Shown here piece after piece: positions 49,101-56,293 of a DNA stretch of 64,000 bases. Source of the stretch: UBA6522 sp965205045 (GTDB taxonomy: Bacteria; Pseudomonadota; Gammaproteobacteria; Steroidobacterales; Rariloculaceae); the NCBI GenBank assembly GCA_965205045.1, contig OZ242031.1, positions 3,162,001 through 3,226,000 of the forward strand. The letters run 5' to 3'. How positions within the stretch are numbered: the first letter of the stretch is position 1; each line of letters starts with the position of its first letter. Below the pieces are notes generated by a model, which saw only the letters and a program-made list of their open reading frames with translations, did not search any database and was not told the DNA's origin. Made by a program: the position numbers and the translations under genes.

Positions 49101-49277
49101 TGGCGCCCGTACCTGGCGGCGGACGCCGGGGACGGCTCGAGCGCGGTCCGGTTCGGACTGGAGCTCGACGCCGGCGCGCACGCGCGGTTCGGGCTCGAAG
49201 CGGGCCGGCGCGACAGCCCCGGCGGCATCGAGCCGCCGGAGCGGGCCGTGCAGTTGCAGGGCCGGATGCTGTGGTAG
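40167..49277 (+). CDS. giant surface protein: cadherin-like/Calx-beta/FN3 repeats with a beta-barrel end
   Basis: A 3036-residue protein from ATG 40167; with 27 GAGCC units the frame is intact. After the AEPSR tract, an export signal LLAAAALALPAPASA appears near residues 125-142. The body has two related opening modules (ITHVKLTP/TYTVTVTR type cadherin-like sandwiches), at least five of them (41.1, 42.4, 43.4, 43.7 and 44.4 kb), Calx-beta-like blocks (41.5, 44.1, 45.1, 45.4, 45.8 and 47.2 kb), FN3-like domains (42.7, 43.0, 44.75 and 46.1 kb) and a short collagen-like GPPGTPGTPGTPG. A Pro/Ala/Gly repeat linker precedes a C-terminal barrel ending in Trp. It is an outer-membrane, adhesin-type autotransporter-like protein. 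An alternative start is GTG 40434. Its GC content is visibly higher than its neighbours. Confidence 0.82.
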   Translation: MNANESVTIPVWNSVIIAEPSRAEPSRAEPSRAEPSRAEPSRAEPSRAEPSRAEPSRAEPSRAERRARASRPGHDPVARPASRGRRARAVTAPPRRLRGLPGAPAGSLRPRTGLPRLRALLPAALLAAAALALPAPASADVLVSTVGQTAAAGGGRVWANRWHAQAFTTGSHTAGYTLTSIEARTNQSEAAPGELRAQLWSDVTGNPGAKLADLTVPATITASGATPANIVFAAPAGTRLAANTTYYFVIGGAASRSPATNMQFQILNTASDNEDSGAAAGWSVDDTSRFGAGSGGNPPSGWSTWTETRLIRVNGSARGAALSTNANLSALTAKSATSGTGTFSALALSPATFAKATLAYTATVANGITHVKLTPTVEATGKATLKVGKGTSLTAVASGTESSAIALSEGANAIKVEVTAEDGTTKRTYTVTVTRSASTTPATPQVSFASTTYSVNEGASVTLTVNISPALTAASRVAVLATTPSSANPPEDYTFGGLTGRAGSRMLALPANATTATFTLAAVADGTTEGAETATWFLQKVTGEPYTVVRASEKATITIADTSTAAPASANALVSNLGQTTFTTTLAIGSNPVAQKFTTGSAAAGYTLASIEIDFAAAVGTPANLRAELWSATGAGAPDQKLAGLTVPSTVGVGAAAFDAPPNTSLDASTSYFAVVYESGATTGSLRTTRTNNEDTGSASGWSIGDTRHGRSGTSWRTNTIELKIRVNGAVKGATQSTDASLSALTAKSAASATGTFSALALSPSTFSASTTAYTASVANTVTHVKLTPTKAHTGASIKVGKGTSLTAVTSGTESTAIALGAAGTDTAIKVEVTAQDGTTKRTYTVTVTRALAVPTGVTVTAHLDKIETTWTAVQGAGSYTIYVERVSTGVLSFWGQVAPYTGAGLPEEAGFIIAPGEKYRVRIRACPTGDWRLTATGCSAQTTAVTATTPSSSPATPANFVATAGDDRIDVNWEASAGATAGYEIGIGKVSEGGFPSSWAVTSATATSSFLTKQGGFAANGVEYQLRIRACKSAVPATNTGKGCSAWSATQTVTPQAASSADARLNGLTAHSSTDGSDFSTALSIGTFVAETESYTASVANSVTHVKLTPRTAHSGASIKVGKGTSLSAVTSGSASDAIALSVGANAIKVEVTAQDGTTKKTYTVTVTRATATQSTDASLSALTAKNHTSATGTFSALALTPSTFSATTTSYTASVANSITHVKLTPTKAHTGASIKVGKGTGLTAVTSGTESSAIALSEGANAIKVEVTAEDGTTKRTYTVTVTRAASGTTPPASTPTVSLSAENDNPVVAEGSAATIVATLSAALGSDVVIPVTVTRGSAEAGDIGTLTSITVSQGFTVGAADITTAQDTDADHETFTVSLGTPLPPSVSAGTPNSVTVTVRDDEATRDSLVGLSLTVGGSAVTLSPAFKTSTTSYTGTVAVSAASASVTPTWIEGHNVETTVASATPDFDSILTQQGSALASSGTSKTVTLAASGATWVSVTVSDDTAETSTTYRVVLNKLAAPSAAPAGLGVTGGDGKLDLSWTAPSGTVSGYTVQYRRSDASSLSVTGDPDTGYADAGHSGTGTAAAITGLTNGVAYTVRVQAVNAAGGGPWAAGTGTPVAAVTAPTALTLEVDARPGEGGAARFITARLNAAAPAGGTAVTLSVGSASTATGSGAGADYTLSATTLTIAAGQTSGRVTLTIVDDAAEESDETLVLSAASTNPALTSNTLTLSIQDNDARNPAVSLSAAPNPVAEGSPVTVRATLSAAKSAAVSVPVTLTAGTAEPGDFGALTSIVIAAGSTSGTGTVTTARDDDTDDETFTVSLGTLPPSVSAGAPDSVTVTILDGEPPADGGAPADGDAPRVYLLADPAFPVEGGTVTVRALLSRRLEADAVIPVTVTAGTAEAGDYGPLSPPSITIPAGKISGTAEIATVRDEDRDDETFTVSLGSPLPPGTVAGRPAAEGPYAGLSGSSEVEIYDRDRLPATAPRDLAAAARDGGLALTWKAPYGPVPSYYTVCWKASAAPDSDAASGDPATGWVCADEIRARSHAISGLVNGTSYDVRVRKVGVADGGGWEYFAWDAVSGVPRAPSGFPGPPGTPGTPGTPGSFGSSGLTLSVDPSALTAGGAVTVTAHLGVPAAGATELWFRAGDDYARWGPSCDYETATSVIIPAGGREAAAQLCALEGAAGRTFAVTAGFPGSLEAVAGVSVPVGGGSPPAALTLSADPALGVEGGVTTVTARLDRPAEHGVVVGFTMIAGTGWARWGPDCESPVPSGGRDVAIPPGGLEASAALCVPAPAPLIVVSAYVEEPYVDGPELVVVDPPPEEDPVRIRVADGEAAEGDAALEFAVTLDRAADALAAVDYATGDGTAAAGQDYEAASGTLLFAPGETRLTVRVAILDDAIDEGVETFVLRLSNPRGEAAPRLETAYATGRIRNSDPMPGAWLARFGRASADHAIGAIGRRLRGGARETHLTLGGQRVEGWLRRDGGGDSGPGARRNPAPAPSARPGGERAGERQPAFGGPAAFGGAPGGAAAFGGAPGGPAAFGGAPGGPAAFGGPAALVGAPAPVGSPAPGGAPAFGGAPAAGPVPGGQFSGGGFGAMLDTAAGAAGDAGWARWYRRGRALLGHGGRAGLRGVLMGSSFHYSPNAGADAKPAGPFGDWAAWGETASSRFGGAAGPLSVEGEAVTALLGADSRGARWRAGVALSFSEGAGAYRHPELKGGAVTSRLASLHPYARFDLNSRAGVWGALGYGAGELSLTPSGADSPIGADLGSRFAAFGGRAALSARAGGAGTFELAVRADARLTDTASEGAPGLIAAHGATGRARVLLEGSGSLRLPGGAELRPTLEAGLRYDTGDAETGAGLEIGAGLGYARGPLEARADVRGLAAHQDAEYREWGFSGSVNYRPGRDGQGLSMRLGSSWGAAHSGVRSLWTAESAAGLGRGGGAMPGSQRHTAEFGYGIAGRAGRALWRPYLAADAGDGSSAVRFGLELDAGAHARFGLEAGRRDSPGGIEPPERAVQLQGRMLW
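40211..40216 (+). promoter_or_regulatory. consensus TATAAT immediately upstream of the pentamer tract
   Basis: A perfect TATAAT in a GC-rich context ends 4 nt before the GAGCC repeat. A GTGACA (40185-40190) upstream is at 20 nt, longer than ideal for a -35 box. If this is the promoter, the repeat would be transcribed as leader and the protein would begin downstream (for example GTG 40434). If translation starts at ATG 40167, this sequence is coding. The sequence alone does not settle which applies. Confidence 0.35.
40221..40355 (+). repeat. (GAGCC)27 pentanucleotide tandem repeat
   Basis: Twenty-seven perfect copies of GAGCC, followed by a degenerate GAGCG. The tract is open in all three forward frames and encodes AEPSR repeats. 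Because 5 is not a multiple of 3, each gained or lost copy shifts the frame of anything translated through it. Pentanucleotide tracts of this sort drive slipped-strand phase variation, the classic case being CTCTT in neisserial opa genes. Confidence 0.95.
47750..47975 (+). repeat. Ala/Gly/Pro-rich linker repeats within the giant surface protein
   Basis: A direct repeat of about 27-36 nt (GGCGGTGCGCCCGGCGGT and close variants) recurs several times, encoding AAFGGAPGG and PAP variants. It lies between the sandwich repeats and the beta-barrel, and could act as a flexible passage segment. Near-identical copies also make it a recombination hotspot. Confidence 0.75.
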
Positions 49278-49309
49278 GCGCGCCGTAGCCGACGATGGCC
49301 CGGGGCGTC

Positions 49310-49330
49310 AAAACGGGAATTGCCGGTTTT
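49310..49330. terminator. bidirectional terminator between the surface protein and symporter genes
   Basis: AAAACGG (49310-49316) pairs with CC-G-GTTTT (49323-49330) with one bulged G and a 6-nt loop. T-rich ends on both sides fit a terminator used by the convergent genes. It lies in the 85-nt gap between their stop codons. Confidence 0.5.
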
Positions 49331-49362
49331 CGTTGCCTCACGGTCTCCATTCGCGCTCGCGC

Positions 49363-50712
49363 TTACGACCGGTCGGCTGCCAGCGCCTCCCGTTGCTCGA
49401 TGATGGCGCGCATCTCCTGCTGGCGTTCGCGGCTGATGGGATACCCCCACAGGAGTGCGACGACGAGGGAATAGGCCAGGACCGGCAGCGCCACGATCAG
49501 GTAGCGAAGGCGCTGCAATGCTTCCTCGGTGTTGTTCATTCCGAGTTCGGGGTCGAATCCGAACGCGGCGAGGAATGAGAATCCGATGAAGATGCCGGTG
49601 CCGGACGCCAGCTTGCTCGATAGCTGCAGCAGCGAATAGTAGAGCCCCATGCGCTCGGAGCCGCTTTCGACGTGATCCTGGTCGCAGACATCGGCCATCA
49701 TGGTGCGGGGCAGGAACTCGTTGGCCGACGTATTCAATCCGACGACCAGGAATGCGGCAACCGTCCACAAGAGCATGCCGGGAGGCAGTGCGAGAAGCAC
49801 GAGGGGCGCCACGGCGCCTGTGGTGAACGCGACCTGCATGGCGCGGTGCTTGTTCCATGCCTGGGCGAGGTGGAGCCAGACGGGCAGGCCGAGAAGGCCT
49901 CCGACGATCAGGAACGCCAGAATGAAGCCGATCCGGTCTTCCAGGCCGAGCGAGTAGGAGACGAAAAATACGAACAGCCCCTGAACGAAGTACGTGGAGA
50001 AGGTCAGCAGCGCGTTGACGATGAGCAGGCGGAGCAGGGCCATGTTCCTGAACACGATGGCCGCGCCGCGCCGGAGGCCCAGATGGGGGCGATTGGGTGT
50101 TTCGCGTTCCGGCAGGCTGAACAGGCTGATGGCCGCGGTGAGCGGCAGCAGGATGATCAGGAACACCCCGACCGACCAGACCAGCTCCGGGTAGGTCGAT
50201 TCCCCGAACTGCTCCAGCACTGCGGGTACCAGGCTCATCATGATTCCCCCGATCATGACCATGACCTGCAACAGTCCGGTGATTCGGGAGCGCCGGTCGT
50301 AGTCGCGGGACAACTCCAGCGCCCACGACGTGTGGCTGATCGACCAGGCATTGAAACCGACGTAAAGCAGCGAAAGCGAGAAGAACAGGTAAAGTACCGA
50401 TGCCGTTTCGGGCGGGTTGTAGACCAGCAGCACGGACAGCACCAGAATGGGTACCGACGCGGCAAGCCATGGCCGCCGCCGTCCCCAGCGCGTCGTGTAG
50501 CTGTCCATCAATACGCCGCAGGTAGGCGCCACGATCATATCCACCACCTTGGCGAGCAGGAAGACCAGCCCGACAGTGGCGGCGCCGAGTCCCTGCTGTT
50601 CGGCGTACAGTGCCGGCAGAAATACGAAGACCGATACCAACAGGGAGTTCAGCCCCAGGGCGGGCAGCGAGAACCCCATCATGCGCGCGTTGCTGGCGTA
50701 AATGTCGCTCAT
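49363..50712 (-). CDS. GPH-type MFS sugar:cation symporter
   Basis: A 449-residue permease with about 12 hydrophobic segments, starting at ATG 50712 (GGGA at about 7 nt); the open frame extends to 51273 in lower-quality sequence. TMs carry the galactoside-pentose-hexuronide family pattern, including VAPTCGVLMDSYTTRWGRRRP and ADVCDQDHVESGSERMG. Such symporters import oligosaccharides or glycosides with Na+ or H+. It could import products of the sulfatase, GMC and ThuA block. The cupin gene upstream on the same strand may be in the same operon. Confidence 0.83.
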   Translation of the reverse strand: MSDIYASNARMMGFSLPALGLNSLLVSVFVFLPALYAEQQGLGAATVGLVFLLAKVVDMIVAPTCGVLMDSYTTRWGRRRPWLAASVPILVLSVLLVYNPPETASVLYLFFSLSLLYVGFNAWSISHTSWALELSRDYDRRSRITGLLQVMVMIGGIMMSLVPAVLEQFGESTYPELVWSVGVFLIILLPLTAAISLFSLPERETPNRPHLGLRRGAAIVFRNMALLRLLIVNALLTFSTYFVQGLFVFFVSYSLGLEDRIGFILAFLIVGGLLGLPVWLHLAQAWNKHRAMQVAFTTGAVAPLVLLALPPGMLLWTVAAFLVVGLNTSANEFLPRTMMADVCDQDHVESGSERMGLYYSLLQLSSKLASGTGIFIGFSFLAAFGFDPELGMNNTEEALQRLRYLIVALPVLAYSLVVALLWGYPISRERQQEMRAIIEQREALAADRS

Positions 50713-50807
50713 CTGAAAATCCCGCTCCCGGCCGCCATGTGAATCGCCCCGGCAGGGTACTCCGGAGGCGGACGTAAGTATAAGGCCTGTGCGTCTGCCC
50801 CGGGCGG

Positions 50808-51647
50808 CTATACGCCGGTGGGGTTGACTGTCTCGGCGGAACTGTGCGCGCCAATGTCTCTGGAGGGCGCACCGCCGTCGATGTTTTTGCCGGTCGGCAG
50901 CCAGGCACAGACCAACTCGGGATTCACCCAAACGGTTCGGCACTCCGCGGGGACAAAGTACTCGACGAAGACCAGGTCCTCGTCGCCGTCGTTCACGAAG
51001 TTGTGCCGTTCGTATTCGTAGTTGTACAGCGTATCGCCTGCACGAACGGGATGCGGTTCCTCGCTCAGAAGCGCCGTGCCGCTGCCGCTGATGATGTACT
51101 GAAAGTGTTCCGCACCTTCGTGATGATGGTTGGAAGCCTGGGTTCCGGGCGGATAGATGATCATTTCGCCTTTCACCGCCCTGGTGCCGAACAGGGTCGG
51201 TGTAACCAGGTAGATGCGTTTTCGCGCATCGTGCTCCGAGTCGAGCATGGGCTCCACCCGCCAGTTGACACACCGAAACTCGGGAGGCGAAGCCTCGAAT
51301 GCGGAGTCGAAGCGTTTCGCGTCCGGCACGGCCCCATATAGAACCGCAGTGCCCGAATCCGTGGCCAGATCACCGGAAAAGCCGGGAGGCAGAAAGACCA
51401 CGCAGGAGGGGTCGAGCCGATGCCGTCCTTCGCCACCGTTGAGCACCGCGGACCCTTCCAGCAATTGGAACCACGCGAGATCGGTGTCCTCGACCTCGAA
51501 CGCCTGCCTTGAGCCGGCATCCATCGCCCAGCGATCGATCGCGATGCAGTCGTTTCCCACGCGCTCGGGTGTAATCAGCGCGCGACGGGTCACGCCTGGC
51601 GTCACGGGTACGGCATCGACGTCATCGAGGTTGAACAACACGGGCAT
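50808..51647 (-). CDS. bicupin protein
   Basis: A 279-residue cytoplasmic protein from ATG 51647 (AAGGA 10 nt upstream; a longer frame to 51683 exists). Two cupin folds are apparent. The second carries HHHEGAEHF and EYERHNFV, the usual His/Glu metal site. Cupins include dioxygenases, isomerases and carbohydrate-lyase-like enzymes, so the reaction cannot be read here. It is upstream of the GPH symporter gene on the same strand. Confidence 0.72.
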   Translation of the reverse strand: MPVLFNLDDVDAVPVTPGVTRRALITPERVGNDCIAIDRWAMDAGSRQAFEVEDTDLAWFQLLEGSAVLNGGEGRHRLDPSCVVFLPPGFSGDLATDSGTAVLYGAVPDAKRFDSAFEASPPEFRCVNWRVEPMLDSEHDARKRIYLVTPTLFGTRAVKGEMIIYPPGTQASNHHHEGAEHFQYIISGSGTALLSEEPHPVRAGDTLYNYEYERHNFVNDGDEDLVFVEYFVPAECRTVWVNPELVCAWLPTGKNIDGGAPSRDIGAHSSAETVNPTGV

Positions 51648-51889
51648 CTGTCTGAATCCTTTTTCGAACGTACCCAAGACCAATATGGCGAATGTACAAC
51701 AATTAACCCGGAAGCGGTGAGTTTTGGTTTCAATCCGGTTGGCGAAAAGCGTACACTATGCGCGCCGGAAATCTGGCGTACACAGATGGCATGCGAATTC
51801 CCGAGCAAACCGATCATTCGGAAACTTCCCGAATACGCGCTCCGTCGCCGCGCCCATCCGTACAACGAAAAAGTGACCATGGAGATGTC

Positions 51890-54370
51890 ATGACAGAGAA
51901 TGCCGTCAATCGCAGGTGCGCCATGCCGCTCGTCGCGGCGGTTGTCGTCGCGCTGGCCGCGCCGCCCGTCCTTGCCCAGGACCTGCTGGAGGAAATCGTC
52001 GTCACGGCCCGCAAGCGCGAGGAGAGCCTGCAGGAGGTTCCCGTGTCGATTTCGGTCATCAACTCGGACCTGCTGGTCGAGTCGGGTATCCGCGACGCCT
52101 ACGACCTGTTCGAGATGACGCCGGGCATCAACTGGGAACAGGCCCAGGATCGCCAGGGCAGCCGGCCGTCGGTACGCGGTGTACAGACGGCGGCGCAGAA
52201 CCCGGTTCGCCAGAAGGTGACCTCCTTCCTCGACGGCATGCCGCTGCTGGGGCAACAGGGGGGATTGCAGTTCGTCGGCGTCGACCGGGTCGAGGTCATG
52301 CGCGGACCGCAGAGCTCCGCCTTCGGACGAGCCACCTTTGCCGGCGCCATCAACTACGTATCGCGTACGCCGGGCGACGAATTCAGCGGCGACATGCGGC
52401 TCGCGACGAGCAGCCTGGGACGGAACGAACTCCAGTTCGAGATCGGCGGCCCCATCGACGACACCTTCGGGTACACGCTGGACGCGAACTTCGACGAGTT
52501 CCGCGGCGCGGACGAGTGGGTTTCCAGCGACGGTTACGAGCTGGGCGGACAACAGACCACGTACGTCACCGGCAAGCTGACGTTTGCGCCCAATGACGCC
52601 TTCGACGGCTACGTGCGATTCATTCATTCCGACATCGACGATACGCCGCCCATCGAGTGGTTCCCAACACGCGCGGAACGGGATGCCTGTTCGAATATCA
52701 CGCTTGGAATGGGAAATCGCTACTTCGAGGGCACCTACAACTGCGAGGTGGCCGTTCCCGCGGGCGGTTATCCCAGGAACCACAGGCCCGAGCTGATCTT
52801 CGAGGAGGGTACTCCGGAGTACTATGCCGCGCAGATCTACAGCGTGCTGGATCCGTCGTCGCGAGTCGAGCGAAATCGCATCCAGAGCCAGCTCAACTTC
52901 AACATGGAGGGCGGCAGCACCGTGGAACTCCTGGCATTCTATTCCGAGGACGAACTTCGGCGCTGGTACGACTCGGATACGTCCGGGGCCGATCCCGTCG
53001 TTTCCTTTCCCATGGGGATGTTCATGGTGGCGGGCGTCAGTTCCATGGCCAATCCCAACATCATCGAGGAGAACTACGTCGAGGCGCGGTGGTTGTCGCC
53101 GGGCGAGGACCGGCTGCGCTGGCTCGTCGGTGCCTCGGTGTACGACTATTCGTCATTGACGAACGTATGGTCGGTGTACGCCGGCGTGGTGCTGGAGCTG
53201 GAGGACGAAGTCAACGGAGGCAATCCGTTCGTTCCCAACCTGGTGCTGTCGGATACGTCGACGAATACGGGTATATACGCCAACGTCACCTACGACATCA
53301 CCGACCAGACGACGGTATCCTTCGAGGGGCGCTTCCAGCGGGATGACGTCACCAACATCGACAACATCACCGGGGCCAGCTTCAACCTGACGACCGACAG
53401 CTTCCAGCCGCGTATCGGTCTGAACCACAACCTCAACGAGGACGTCTCGGTCTACGGCCAGATTTCCAGTGGAACCAATCCGGCCGGGGTCAACCTGCCC
53501 TTTGTGGAGCAGTTGCGCATCGACTCGCTGGCCGCTGCCGCCAGGGCAGGGGCCGTCGCATTCGACGAGAGGACGTTCCTCACATTCGAGGAGGAGTCGT
53601 TGACCAATTTCGAGGTCGGCGTCAAGGCGAACACGCTGGAAAACCGCCTGCAACTGGCGGCTGCGGTCTATGTCATGGAATGGGACAAGATGATCAACCC
53701 CTTTACGCTGAGCTGGGACGGCGACTGGAATGACGGCTCGTTCGATCCGAACGGAACGACCTTCAACGGCCCGTTCGTGATGGCGCGAACCTTTATCAAC
53801 ACCGGAACAGGGGACCTGTCCGGTGTCGAAGCGGAGGCGACCTGGGCGGCTACGGACAACTGGACCGTGCGCGGCGCGGCGACACTCTCCAACCTGGAGT
53901 ACAGTCAGTTCTGTGATCCTCTTTCGGTGCAGAACCTCGGGTTGCCGCCGACGCATACGGCTGCAACCGGCGCCGCGACGGCGTGCGTCGAGGTTGGCGG
54001 CAATCGGCTGATCGAGCAGCCGGAACAGACGCTGGTCCTTTCGCCCACGTTTCGTTCGGACCCCATCGGTACCAGCGACTGGACCTGGATGGCCCGGCTC
54101 GACATGCGCTATGAGGGCGACTGGTTTGTGGATGCATCCAACATCATGGCGTTGCCGGCGACGACCACCTTCAACGGGTCGCTGGCGTTCCGGAACGGGG
54201 ACCTGACCATTCGCCTGTACGGCAGCAACCTCACCGACGATGCCACGCCGAGAAGAATCGACTTCTCCAACGACAACGCGATAGCCCCGACAGGGCCCGG
54301 ACGGCGGAATTTCCGGATCAGGCCCAGGCTTCCCAGGGAGGTGGGGGCGCAGCTCACCTACCAGTTTTAG
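51890..54370 (+). CDS. TonB-dependent receptor
   Basis: An 826-residue receptor starting at ATG 51890 (GGAG 5 nt upstream); the frame is open from 51758. Signal peptide to about VLAQ, TonB-box-like EEIVVTARKREESLQEVPVS, plug with QSSAFGRATFAGAINYVSRT, and a barrel ending GAQLTYQF with terminal Phe. The SusC-unrelated type is common for glycan or siderophore import. Its neighbours (symporter, cupin on the other strand) suggest a sugar-related ligand, which is inference. Confidence 0.88.
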   Translation: MTENAVNRRCAMPLVAAVVVALAAPPVLAQDLLEEIVVTARKREESLQEVPVSISVINSDLLVESGIRDAYDLFEMTPGINWEQAQDRQGSRPSVRGVQTAAQNPVRQKVTSFLDGMPLLGQQGGLQFVGVDRVEVMRGPQSSAFGRATFAGAINYVSRTPGDEFSGDMRLATSSLGRNELQFEIGGPIDDTFGYTLDANFDEFRGADEWVSSDGYELGGQQTTYVTGKLTFAPNDAFDGYVRFIHSDIDDTPPIEWFPTRAERDACSNITLGMGNRYFEGTYNCEVAVPAGGYPRNHRPELIFEEGTPEYYAAQIYSVLDPSSRVERNRIQSQLNFNMEGGSTVELLAFYSEDELRRWYDSDTSGADPVVSFPMGMFMVAGVSSMANPNIIEENYVEARWLSPGEDRLRWLVGASVYDYSSLTNVWSVYAGVVLELEDEVNGGNPFVPNLVLSDTSTNTGIYANVTYDITDQTTVSFEGRFQRDDVTNIDNITGASFNLTTDSFQPRIGLNHNLNEDVSVYGQISSGTNPAGVNLPFVEQLRIDSLAAAARAGAVAFDERTFLTFEEESLTNFEVGVKANTLENRLQLAAAVYVMEWDKMINPFTLSWDGDWNDGSFDPNGTTFNGPFVMARTFINTGTGDLSGVEAEATWAATDNWTVRGAATLSNLEYSQFCDPLSVQNLGLPPTHTAATGAATACVEVGGNRLIEQPEQTLVLSPTFRSDPIGTSDWTWMARLDMRYEGDWFVDASNIMALPATTTFNGSLAFRNGDLTIRLYGSNLTDDATPRRIDFSNDNAIAPTGPGRRNFRIRPRLPREVGAQLTYQF

Positions 54371-54448
54371 CCGGCGCGCGGCTGGCTGGAGTCCCGCCGC
54401 ATCGGGGGCCGCATTGGAGGGAAACGGCCACGCCGGGACGGTGCGTCG

Positions 54449-54808
54449 ATGGGTCGATCGGTCGATGGGGCCGCATCCCGGTCGGCTTCGTTGCGGGCCG
54501 GCATGGCGTGGTCGGGGCTGGGATGGGTCGAAAGGGTCGAAGTTTCCGCGGATGGAGGCACGAGTTGGGCGGAAGCGGCGCTGTCCGAACCGGTACTGGA
54601 CAAGGCGGTTACCCGGTTCCGAATGGCCTGGCGCTGGAACGGCGCGCCGGCCGTGATCATGAGCCGGGCGGTGGACGAGACCGGCGCCGTGCAGCCGACG
54701 CGGGACGCGATCATCGCTGCGAAAGGCGTGAATTTCGCCTACCACTACAACGGGATACAGGCCTGGCGGGTGGACGCCGACGGACAGGTGGCCAACATTC
54801 ATGCGTAG
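54449..54808 (+). pseudogene. soxC: C-terminal fragment of SoxC-type sulfite dehydrogenase
   Basis: A 119-residue ORF of which about the last 100 residues match the molybdopterin-oxidoreductase dimerisation domain (VEVSADGGTSWAEA, VLDKAVTRFRMAW, SRAVDETGAVQPT, NAYHYNGIQAWRV-like end). The molybdenum-binding domain is missing, and the 5' part has no family resemblance. In other bacteria SoxC oxidises sulfur/sulfite equivalents together with SoxD. Here only the tail is left. Confidence 0.75.
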
Positions 54809-54819
54809 CGGGCCCGCGG

Positions 54820-54902
54820 CCGACGTTGAACCTGGCTTGCCGGTGACCGACGTTGACACTTGGCATGCCGTTGACGGACATTGACACCTGGTGCGCCGGC
54901 GG
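54820..54902 (+). repeat. three degenerate 27-28 bp tandem repeats
   Basis: Copies run 54820-54846, 54847-54874 and 54875-54902, sharing the core CCGACGTTGACACNTGG and GCCG. They occupy the gap between the SoxC fragment and the SoxD-like gene. They may be a degraded regulatory array or a duplication scar. No coding meaning is visible. Confidence 0.6.
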
Positions 54903-54937
54903 CCGCTGCTGGTTCGTCGGTTTGCCGGTGGGCGCTG

Positions 54938-55537
54938 ATGATTCGTAGCCTGCCGATCATCCTGTGCGCGGGTCTGTGTAACGGGGCATTCGCCCAGGAA
55001 AGCCCGAATCTCGGTGTCCCCGCAAATCCGGAGGAGGTCGCCGCCTGGGGTACCGATATCGGGCCCGACGGCGCCGGACTGCCGCCCGGCGCCGGGACGG
55101 CCCGGGAGGGGGAAGCGCTCTACGCGATTCAGTGCCTGACCTGCCACGGCCCGGAAGGCAACGGCCAATTGAACGACGTGCTGGCAGGCGGTCACGGCTC
55201 CCTGACGGACCCGGCCCCGGTGAAGACCATCGGCAGCTTCTGGCCATACGCGACGACGATCTTCGACTACATTCGCCGCTCCATGCCGTACCTGACGCCC
55301 CGGACGCTCAGCGATGACGAGATCTACGCGTTGACGGCCTACCTGCTGTACCTGAACGGGATCATCGCCGAGGACGAGGCGATGGACGCGCAGACTCTGC
55401 CCGCGGTGGTCATGCCGAACCGCGACAATTTCATCCTGGCGTATCCCTGGCCGCCCATGCCCATGCCCGCCGGGGCGCCGAAGGTACGTCCCGGACCGAA
55501 GACCTCGATCGTCATCGAATCCTCGATCGCTTCGTAG
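54938..55537 (+). CDS. soxD: SoxD-like monoheme cytochrome c
   Basis: A 199-residue exported protein starting at ATG 54938 (weak ribosome site). The signal peptide ends near AFAQ. The heme motif is C66-LTC69-H70, followed by WPYATTIFDYIRRSMP and LTAYLLYLNGI, as in the SoxD/sulfite dehydrogenase electron acceptor. It should receive electrons from a SoxC-type subunit, which is here only a fragment. The last ~20 residues (from about AGAPKVRPG) read through the antisense of a cupin gene, so the native end was probably replaced. Functional state is uncertain. Confidence 0.7.
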   Translation: MIRSLPIILCAGLCNGAFAQESPNLGVPANPEEVAAWGTDIGPDGAGLPPGAGTAREGEALYAIQCLTCHGPEGNGQLNDVLAGGHGSLTDPAPVKTIGSFWPYATTIFDYIRRSMPYLTPRTLSDDEIYALTAYLLYLNGIIAEDEAMDAQTLPAVVMPNRDNFILAYPWPPMPMPAGAPKVRPGPKTSIVIESSIAS

Positions 55538-56172
55538 TGATGATCGACATAGGCCGGGAAAACCACGAGTTCGCCCGCTCCCAGCTCCACCTCGTTGCCG
55601 CCGCTGAACACGCGGATTCGACCCTCTACCACGTAGACCATTTCCTCGTCCGGGTGGTTGTGGTGAGTGGTGGACGTCCCGGCGGCGACTTCGGCCCGAA
55701 GCATCCGAATGGTCGCGGCGGAGACGAAATGGGCACTGAATCCTTCCCTGCCGCGGGGTTCCATCTCGCTGCGGTAATCGGGCCGGGAGATGCGTTCCAC
55801 CAGGTGCAGCGATTCGGTATGCACCATGCCCATGGGCTTTCTGGTGAACCAGAACCTTTCGTTGAATCCGACCGTGTCGATGACCAGCGTGTCGTCCTCC
55901 CAATGACCGACGGAATGCCCGAAAAACGTAGGCGTATAAGTCTCAAGATCCGGATGCGGCCGGCCGTCCATGTGGATTTCGCGCCAGCGTCGCGACCAGC
56001 CGATCAGTATCAGGATGCGCTGCCGGCCGGCGTCCTGAACGAAATCGATGCCGTAAGGCGTATCGAACGTGCGTGGACCGCCGTTGCCCGAGCATCGTGG
56101 ATGCGGGTCGTGGAGGCCGAGGTTGGCCTGTCGCGCCAGGAACAATTCCCGCGCCCAGGGCTTACAGGGCAA
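55339..56172 (-). pseudogene. chimeric ORF: hypothetical-protein fragment joined to a cupin domain
   Basis: A 277-residue frame with no clear start (TTG 56172; coding continues upstream). Residues 1 to about 145 match a common secreted hypothetical family (CKPWARELFLARQANLG, HMDGRPHP, GHSVGHWEDDTLVIDTVGFNE). At about residue 150 (EPRGREG) it switches to a cupin (HHNHPDEEMVYVVEGRIRVF, LVVFPAYVDHHYEAIED). The end reads into soxD antisense sequence from about TFGAPAG. Two breakpoints in one ORF and the missing ends mark it as a deletion product rather than a natural fusion. Confidence 0.65.
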
Positions 56173-56293
56173 ACCGCAGGATAGCCTTGCGTGGATCGAT
56201 CCGTTTCACTTTCCTTGCCTCCACCGGTCCCCGGTACTGTCGATTCTAGCAGGCGGAGTTGGCGATTGAATTGGAAAAGACGGCATCGCCACG

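Noticed and set aside
40044..49181. A 3045-residue open frame antisense to the giant surface protein
   Set aside because: It is a compositional shadow: GC-rich codons and low complexity keep the opposite frame open. It has Arg/Gly/Ala-heavy sequence without domains, and the plus strand carries recognisable modules and an export signal.
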